From a virus, in IMG/VR virus record IMGVR_UViG_3300032181_000581, positions 1-20,359 of that record: a DNA stretch of 20,359 bases; one strand, 5' to 3'. The notes below the pieces were generated by a model, which worked only from the letters and a program-made list of their open reading frames with translations, ran no database searches and was not told the DNA's origin. The position numbers and the translations under genes are program-made. Shown here piece by piece: positions 9,901 to 14,900 of the stretch (position 1 is its first letter; every line of letters starts with the position of its first letter).

Positions 9901-11348
9901 GGGATGGTTCTACCAACCTGGTTCTTCATTACATTACAGGCGCATTCACTGCAACAGAAACTATTTCTGAAGCAGGCGGTTGGCAAGCTACCGTAACTTC
10001 TTCTACTGAAAGTGGAGATTCTTATGGTGCATATCTGTCTTCTGCGCCTACTTTTGCAAATGACGAGAAGGAAATTCTCATCTACCATAGAAATCATGGT
10101 ATGCACAGCAGACAAAATAATGTAAAGATTGAAGGCGTGCGGTCTGAAATTGGAGTAACATCACTAACCAGTTCTTTAGCAATCGCTGCTACAACAATTT
10201 CTGTTGATAACGCATCACTGTTCCACAAGATTATTAATGGTGCTGCTATTAGTGATGCTAATCCTGGTTACATAAAGATTGATGATGAAATCATCAAATA
10301 TTCTGCAATCTCTAGCGATGGTAAAACCATCACTGTTGCCACATCGGGTAGAGGTGCTGCAACAACAACGGATGCTGCTCATGCATCTGGAGCAGTTGTA
10401 GAATGTTATAATCTTGATGGTATTCCTCTGATTGATATCAATAAAACTCATACGAGTCTTGAGTGTCCTTGGATGGACACATATATGCTTCAAATGAGTG
10501 GCGTTGCTACGAATGGTATTCGTGCAGGCGGTAATCAAGTCTTTGCCACTCAGAACGTTCAATTTGAAACTTTAACACCAACAGTTTCTACTATGAACCT
10601 ACCCGAGACTACTATCACTGCTAGAATTAATACTACTAGCGCAACTTCTGTTGGTGATGGTGGTGGTGAAGGTGGTTCTTCACCTCGTGATCAACCATCG
10701 TTTGTTAATGATGGTTCCTACGTTCCTGTCACGCTGAATGATCTAAATATCTTTGACAATCCAAGAATGGTTTGTTCTGAAGTTAACGAAAACGCAAAAC
10801 TGGATGGTGAGAAGTCGCTGAAACTTCTTATTGATCTTTCCACAGAAAAATCAACTCTTTCTCCTGTAGTTGATTTGGATAGATGTTCATTAATTACTAC
10901 AACAAATAGAATTAATGAATGGCCAGGTGGTCCTCAACCCTATGGACAGCAAGGACTCATTGATACAACTCAGGATGTTTCTAAACTTCCAATCGGTGAT
11001 CAAAATGATTGCGTTTACATCACACGTCTGGCAAGACTTGTAAGAGAATCTAAGACTCTGCGAGTTGATTTCCAAATGTCGCGTCCACCTGAAGCAGAAG
11101 TTAGACTCTACTATAGAGCATTCCAAGCAGGTACAAACGATAGTGAGGATTCTCTTGGTTGGACTTTGATGGCACTACCTCTGCAGTATGATTCTTCACC
11201 TTCTGAAGAAGTTTTGTGGAAAGATTATTACTATGAGGTTAGTGGTCTGAACTTCAATGCATTCCAAGTCAAACTTGTCTTAAGATCTTCTAGTCAGGCA
11301 AAAATTCCTCTGATTGCTGATCTTCGTTGTATTGCTCTTGCTACTTAA
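3993..11348 (+). CDS. Giant tail/baseplate structural protein, DUF4815-like N-terminus (2451 aa)
   Basis: No enzyme motif is seen. The N-terminus (PYYDDFDKDKNFYRVL, then FRPGFPIQARELTTMQ) and SPGKAYIRGY near residue 356 are typical of DUF4815 phage structural proteins. Further landmarks are RRYTMKDIGDLETRL at 1168, DPLAQSF at 1683 followed by a beta-rich domain to about 1830, a glycine linker (VGDGGGEGGSS) near 2219-2230, and a C-terminal domain (about 2259-2451) with RPPEAEVRLYYR and a final IADLRCIALAT. Module B occurs at 501-549, 897-946, about 1560-1600 and 1950-1992, and module C at 2069-2139. It fills the position of T4 genes 9-11, so a peripheral baseplate or fibre-attachment role is inferred. 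ATG overlaps the gp8 stop in TAATG, and its own stop overlaps the next ATG in the same way. No Shine-Dalgarno is visible. Confidence 0.85.
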   Translation: MAQNTNLNVTPYYDDFDKDKNFYRVLFRPGFPIQARELTTMQSVLQNQVETIGTHLFKDGAMVIPGQVGYDLDVQAILLQESFLGSDVETYRTQLNGTIIEGLTTGVRAKVLYSISATESERGYITLYVKYIDSGDTTSDTGLKTFQINEQLITDKEITFGTTLIEIGTPFAQLLPVNATAVGSTAYISEGVYYIRGHFVNVPSNYLILNQYDSNPSYRVGLEILESIVTPEDDETLNDNAAGTSNYSAPGAHRFKISTQFVKRLLDDEADKDFIELLRINNSKIENFVERTEYSELEKSMARRTFEESGDYVIDTFDVKLREHLDDGFNNGVYESGRTSGDGNTASEDRLAIEVSPGKAYIRGYRNEFLTPQYVDVLKPREFDSRQNGIINFTLGNFVKVYDVHGWPEVSGDGVTDAYQILNLYDDWAPNATSSVKSGANRIGRCRVVQMKKASTALTATSPFGTSPTIAGGVYDMYFMDVQMFTVLNIGNAVTPYTAGVRITGKTSGASGFIADTGNNTHYIYLEQVDGVFSNGEILEINGRNVGTLEAAHSYQLTDVRSSFGLTGTSTIRFGCNWVLNDSRAIEVSTVDIDDTTDDEITGFRTRFEKDLRPGDVVTAVISDLEGNNTHRILRVDPTAIGVTTANKKNSVADSAVIFDYADQTAKIDGSLKVGTIADGQYSELVRLRPFIFQKDYQNGELSFDLPEDVMKSLDDESFFVYRNFASKTVTTGSITFTLPESESFGALSGDNYILTIINNGGSGTYANGENVDIDAEVDAGNLTTSFGSGNQSFSISGLGNVATVTLTALVSKNTVAKKIKTAGKMKSLKVFKTFQDLETQPTGLAYSSLYGTRVEDKDISFGVNDVYKIHAIYESYDDNDASSPYVVLTESTFFQTGTLIVGKTSGARGRVISFSNADLKLYYVALNEIPFLQGETINGSDLSGDPTTGIVDDGVNSVFAGSKVITDQFELEAGQRTNFYDVSKLVRLPSTVAPTRRLLVIFDYLIHEASGDYFSAESYSGILYKEIPNYKLDGSIKFIRDQIDFRPAVKELRNGSGTVSAPYYVNCTTFDFVSRVFDTTGGSGGATIFDIMQVDSSFRADYSWYLPRIDKLYLSHDGKLVISTGVSGYYLIPPADIANAMLLATIEYKPYVFDPERDVLVTTEVIRRYTMKDIGDLETRLSHVEYYTSLSLLESQTENTKTYDENGFDRLKNGYVVDDFTDHTTGAVYHPDYKCSLDFREGQLRPQHYTTNVALQFVQDDSTNIVKTEGNVLMLPYEDVAIVTQPYASRTENVNPFNVFTFIGRVDLTPASDDWIDINRLPARVENVEGDFSAVARDLNIDQNGFAPIQWGSWQTNWTGESLQSRNRFQSTSGTYGIGRQLGRAGHGQRRQGLFYLHERRTIRVVNNQSRQGVRTKVVPKIERKSLGDTILSQTAIPWIRSRNIGFNVDRLKPRTRMYAFFDGKDINTYMTPKVIEIIKNSNTDARTNETPFVVDETVIGQTSGCQLKVVAPNDGYKTNPYGKGTETLPTSYASQTPYLNHDITAMAETISPDFFGNMQVGEILVGQTSGARAVVKDRRFLTDNVGNLQGTFFIPDPKNDANPRWSTGTRSFRFTTSETNSRAVGQVDSSADTTYSATGTLQTVRENILAVRNAEIVRDTVSEDRVVQTTRTETRQIGWYDPLAQSFIIEEEGGIFVSSVEIYFNTKDDNIPISMQIRTMENGYPTKTILPFSDVTLTPDQVELSETAAVPTKFTFQAPVYIKASVEYCFVLLSDSNEYKVWISRMGDVEVSGDRTISEQPYAGVLFKSQNASTWTADQYEDLKFTVYRANFTSTSGTVALQNTPQGKGNNGVHRLIDNPIQTIKPKLTVSLGPPATQYTFSEGARLLQQTSNAAGTVTATTTSSSLADTITITDVSGNWLQGSNTTYLVRSSEAIATQVVGSAAGTLEVGDVVTGATSGSIGIVKTWDGSTNLVLHYITGAFTATETISEAGGWQATVTSSTESGDSYGAYLSSAPTFANDEKEILIYHRNHGMHSRQNNVKIEGVRSEIGVTSLTSSLAIAATTISVDNASLFHKIINGAAISDANPGYIKIDDEIIKYSAISSDGKTITVATSGRGAATTTDAAHASGAVVECYNLDGIPLIDINKTHTSLECPWMDTYMLQMSGVATNGIRAGGNQVFATQNVQFETLTPTVSTMNLPETTITARINTTSATSVGDGGGEGGSSPRDQPSFVNDGSYVPVTLNDLNIFDNPRMVCSEVNENAKLDGEKSLKLLIDLSTEKSTLSPVVDLDRCSLITTTNRINEWPGGPQPYGQQGLIDTTQDVSKLPIGDQNDCVYITRLARLVRESKTLRVDFQMSRPPEAEVRLYYRAFQAGTNDSEDSLGWTLMALPLQYDSSPSEEVLWKDYYYEVSGLNFNAFQVKLVLRSSSQAKIPLIADLRCIALAT
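5493..5639 (+). repeat. Module B in the 2451-aa protein, copy 1
   Basis: Residues 501-549 begin VRITGKTSGASGFIAD, then YIYLEQVDGVFSNGE. They carry the 'tGxTSGAxG' turn and the final GxFxxGE of the module. Confidence 0.75.
6681..6830 (+). repeat. Module B in the 2451-aa protein, copy 2
   Basis: Residues 897-946 read TGTLIVGKTSGARGRVISF, then LKLYYV and FLQGETING. This is a full module B with the TSGARG turn. Confidence 0.75.
8670..8788 (+). repeat. Module B in the 2451-aa protein, copy 3
   Basis: From residue 1560 the sequence MQVGEILVGQTSGARAVV is a clear left half. A shorter left half (VDETVIGQTSGCQLKVV) lies about 65 residues upstream, near nucleotide 8479, so this region may be a broken or nested pair. 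Confidence 0.6.
9840..9968 (+). repeat. Module B in the 2451-aa protein, copy 4 (reference copy)
   Basis: Residues 1950-1992 read LEVGDVVTGATSGSIGIV, then KTWDGSTNLVLHYITGAF and TATETIS. This is the most complete uninterrupted copy and is useful for defining the module edges. Confidence 0.8.
10197..10409 (+). repeat. Module C in the 2451-aa protein
   Basis: Residues 2069-2139 contain ISVDNASLFHKIINGA, then GYIKIDDEIIKYSAIS and TSGRGAATTTDAAHASGA. This matches the layout of the YHYH-protein copy at 1111-1269, with a longer tail. Confidence 0.7.
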
Positions 11349-11608
11349 TGGATCAACAAAATTTTGAAAATATGATTCCTGTTGATGGTCACGATGGTTG
11401 GTATCGTGATCCATCTTCAAACGCAATCGTGAATGCTAACCAATCAGAATATGATAAATATATGGCATCCTACAATAGAAGGAAGCAAGAAAAGATTGAC
11501 AAAGAAGCTTTACAAACTGAGGTTTCTGAGTTAAAATCTGAAATGAGTGATATCAAAGCACTCTTGCTAACGTTAGTCCAAAATCAAGATAAACATCATG
11601 ACAATTGA
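11348..11608 (+). CDS. Small protein with GHDGWYRD N-terminal motif and coiled coil (86 aa)
   Basis: I do not recognise a named family with certainty. The ATG overlaps the stop of the giant gene (TAATG at 11346-11350); an upstream in-frame ATG at 11327 lies inside that gene and is less likely. Residues 14-40 (GHDGWYRDPSSNAIVNANQS, then EYDKYM) form a compact conserved-looking block with three aromatic positions. Residues 45-80 are charged with hydrophobic residues at heptad spacing (L55, V59, L62, I69, L73), which suggests a coiled coil. The C-terminus ends DKHHDN. It could be a small virion or assembly factor made with the giant protein. That is inferred from position only. Confidence 0.75.
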   Translation: MDQQNFENMIPVDGHDGWYRDPSSNAIVNANQSEYDKYMASYNRRKQEKIDKEALQTEVSELKSEMSDIKALLLTLVQNQDKHHDN

Positions 11609-11837
11609 TAAGGTTTCACAAGATGAACTGCATGGTCAGTTCAAACAGCGTCTCCAAAATATCATTGCTGAAAATCAGCAACTAGCACAAAAAATCAAAG
11701 AGAATGAGGCAGTTGCATTGAAACTGCAAGGTGCTTTGGAAACTCTAGAGTACTATGATCCTTCTCTTGGAGAAACGCCAGAAGAAACGATGTCCGCTCC
11801 GCCCGACGAAGAAGTTGACGAAGCAGACGCCGAATAA
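11598..11837 (+). CDS. Small acidic-tailed coiled-coil protein (79 aa)
   Basis: Function unknown. The ATG lies 11 bases inside the preceding gene, in another frame, so translation is probably coupled. Residues 9-51 (QDELHGQFKQRLQNII, then ENQQLAQKI and LKLQGALETL) are Q/E/K-rich with regularly placed L and I, giving a likely coiled coil. Residues 59-79 are strongly acidic and disordered-looking (PEETMSAPPDEEVDEADAE). No membrane segment or signal peptide is visible. It is the last gene before a terminator. A role as an assembly helper for the neighbouring long proteins is possible but unproven. Confidence 0.75.
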   Translation: MTIDKVSQDELHGQFKQRLQNIIAENQQLAQKIKENEAVALKLQGALETLEYYDPSLGETPEETMSAPPDEEVDEADAE

Positions 11838-11840
11838 TAG

Positions 11841-11867
11841 AAGGGAGGGCGTTGGTCCTCCTTTTTT
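11841..11867 (+). terminator. Rho-independent terminator after the gp8 unit
   Basis: AAGGGAGG (11841-11848) pairs with CCTCCTTT (11857-11864), with one G-T wobble and an 8-base loop GCGTTGGT. A run of six T (11862-11867) overlaps the 3' arm. It starts three bases after the stop of the 79-aa gene. Confidence 0.85.
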
Positions 11868-11872
11868 AATGG

Positions 11873-11880
11873 CATAAATA
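11873..11880 (+). promoter_or_regulatory. T4-type late promoter of the fibre-to-terminase unit
   Basis: CATAAATA is identical to the octamer upstream of gp8 and lies between the terminator and the fibre gene. A start shortly downstream would give a leader of about 30 bases before ATG 11917. The leader has no clear Shine-Dalgarno, only AGAAAA next to the ATG. Confidence 0.72.
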
Positions 11881-11916
11881 ACTCGGAAGCATTTACTATC
11901 AGGTTGTCCTAGAAAA

Positions 11917-14900
11917 ATGGCAAATAGAATTCAATTAAGAAGGGGTGGTGCTCAGGAATGGCAGAACGCTAACCCTATTCTTGCACAAGGCGAATTGGGC
12001 ATCGAACTTGATACTGGTCGTATCAAAATCGGTGATGGTGTTACTGCATGGAACACCTTACGTTATGAACGCCCTGTAGAATCCGTATCTAATACGGCAA
12101 ATACTCTCGTTCAGAGAGATGCTGATGGTAACTTCCAAGCAGGCACTATTACTGCAACAGTTATTGGTAACGCTTCCACCGCAACCAGACTTGCTTCTTC
12201 CAGACAGATTCAGTTACTCACTGATGTTCAGGGTTCTGGTATTTTTGACGGTTCTTCAAACCTTAACATCAATGCGGAACTTCAGTTAGTTCCCACCTTG
12301 CCTCACTATGACGGCACATCATCTCCCACTGGCACCTACACGAAAGTCACAGTAGATGCTAAGGGTAGAATTACAAATGCTTCTAACCCCACAACTCTTG
12401 CTGAGTATGGTCTGAATACAGGCATTGAAGGAACTGGTGCTCAACCATATGACAATGACCTGAACGCCATTTCTGGTCTTACAACAACTGGATTGATCTC
12501 CAGAACAAGCACTGGAAATATGTCTACCAGGACAATTACTGGTACGGCAACAAGAATTGCAATTAATGATGGTGGTGGTATTAATGGTAACCCCACCATT
12601 GATCTTATTACAACTGCTGTTACAGCAGGTGATTACAATACTGAGTCTCTGACATCAGTATCTTCTGCTGGATCTAATAGTGAACCCTATGGCACTGAGA
12701 CTGTAAACGCTACGAAATTTACAGTTGATGCTTATGGTAGGTTAACAAACGCTGTCAATGTGCCTATCGCTACTGCTACTGAGGGTAGCAAGTATCCTAA
12801 CTATGATGCAGGGACTGCTTACTCTAGATATGCAATCATTCAGAATGCATCAAAGGTATACCAAGCAATTGCGGACATTAGTGCTGGTGCTGGTGCTCCT
12901 ACTCATTCCAGTGGTGATACTGGATCATGGCGTTACCTCGCGGCTGAAGCAACGGAACAGAAGGGACTGGCTTCCTTTGCACAGGAAGATTTCGATGTTG
13001 ACAGCAACGGGCACGTCACCATCGCTGCATTAGGCGTAGATAATACACAATTACAAAATAATAGAGTCTCTTTTGCTGATGGAAATACAAAAGAAGACTT
13101 TGAACTTGATCAAGAACTAACTGCAACTACTGGTTACAGAGGTTTCAACTATCTTAATTATGTTAAAGTTAATGATACTAGTGGCAACTTACTGTTTGGC
13201 GCTAATAATACAGGGGACAGTGGCGCTGGTGAGATTGATGTCAATGTCCGTTCCTATTTTTCTGATCCTGATATTACTCTTGACGGAACAGTTGATCAGA
13301 CACTGGATAAAACTGGGGATGGTAATCTTACCTTCCAGTTAACTCAAAATGACAACAACAATAGATCTATTAACATTTTCGCTACAAATGCTGGGTCTGG
13401 TGAGTCTAGAGTTACAATCACGGCAGAAGATCGTGTTGACATTGATACCTCTGATGTGAATGGTAAAGTCCATATAGAAACTGCAAGATTCCAAGGTAGT
13501 TTTATCGGCTCAAGCGGTTCCACAATAAATCTTGACCCTGGTGATGATCGTGCTGTAACTGGCACCGTTCGTGTCTGGGGTGACCTCCAAGTTGACGGTG
13601 TAACAACAACTGTAAACAGCACAACCTTACAAGTTGATGATCCTATCATCACTCTCGGTGGTGATACTACTCCTACATCGGATGATAACAAAGATCGTGG
13701 TGTCGAGTTTAGTTACTATGACACTCAAGCAAGAGTAGGTTTCTATGGTTGGGACACTAACTATACTGATCTGGGTGGTCATGAAGGTGGTTATCGTTTT
13801 CTTCATGCTGCTACAAATACTTCCGAAGTTTTTAGTGGCACTGATTCTGGTATTATTGCTGGTAACCTTAAGTTAACAACTAATACTAACTCCACTTCTA
13901 ACACAACTGGTGACCTCGTAGTTGCTGGTGGTGTTGGTATTGGGGACGATGTTAATATCGGCGGTCTTCTGGATGTTGATGGTACATTCCGTGCTAACAG
14001 CACTTCCCGCTTTGATGATAACATCGTTCTGCAGGGTGCATCCAAGACTCTGCAACTGAACAATGGTTCTGGAACTACGAAGATTGAGTTCCAATCTACA
14101 ACTGGTAATGCAAGCATCGGTGGTGTAACTGATATTACAGGCAACCTCAACGTTAATACCAATAAGTTTAATGTTGTTGCTGCTTCTGGTAACACTACTA
14201 TTGCTGGCACCTTAGGTGTTACAGGTATCGCAACATTTTCTAATAATATTGATGCAAATGGTGATGTTGCAATCTCAGGTAACATTCACTCTGAAAGCAC
14301 AAATGACATCACAGTTGCTAAGGATGGCACAACTGGTGAATGGTTAATTCAGTCCAATGACTATGGTTCTCTGAGAGTTGATGGTGGTGCATATGTCGCT
14401 GGTGATGCACTGATCGATGGAACACTACACGTTAACGGTGCTATTGAAGTTAAAGATAGTGCGACAGAGGCAGAATCGAGACTGAACTGGTTGCGTGTCA
14501 GATACAGAGGTCGTTTCGGTGACTCTTATCAGGCAACTCCTAGTTACGCATCTCATAACACTACAACTCTTAGAGCACACGGTGGTGCTGGTGTTGAAAA
14601 GACTCTGCACGTTGGTGGCACAGGATCTGGTGAAGGTCTGTTTGTTGGTAAGAGAAACTCTGGCGATAGCGTTAAGTTCTCTGTCCTTGGTGCATCTGGT
14701 AATACTGATATTCAAGGTACTTTGGATGTCAATGGTGCAACAGAGATTACAAATACTCTGGATGTCAGCAACGCTGTTACTTTCGATCAAACTCTGACAG
14801 TTGCAGGAAACTCCGAGTTTAATGGCACTGTTGATGTCGATGCAGACTTTGCAGTCAGAAATGGTACTACTGATAAGTTCACTGTTGATAATGTAACTGG

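Noticed and set aside
11453-11460. GATAAATA as a further late promoter
   Set aside because: It lies inside the 86-aa coding region, encodes its YDKY segment, and is over 130 bases from the next start, which is already coupled to the upstream gene. A chance match is more likely.
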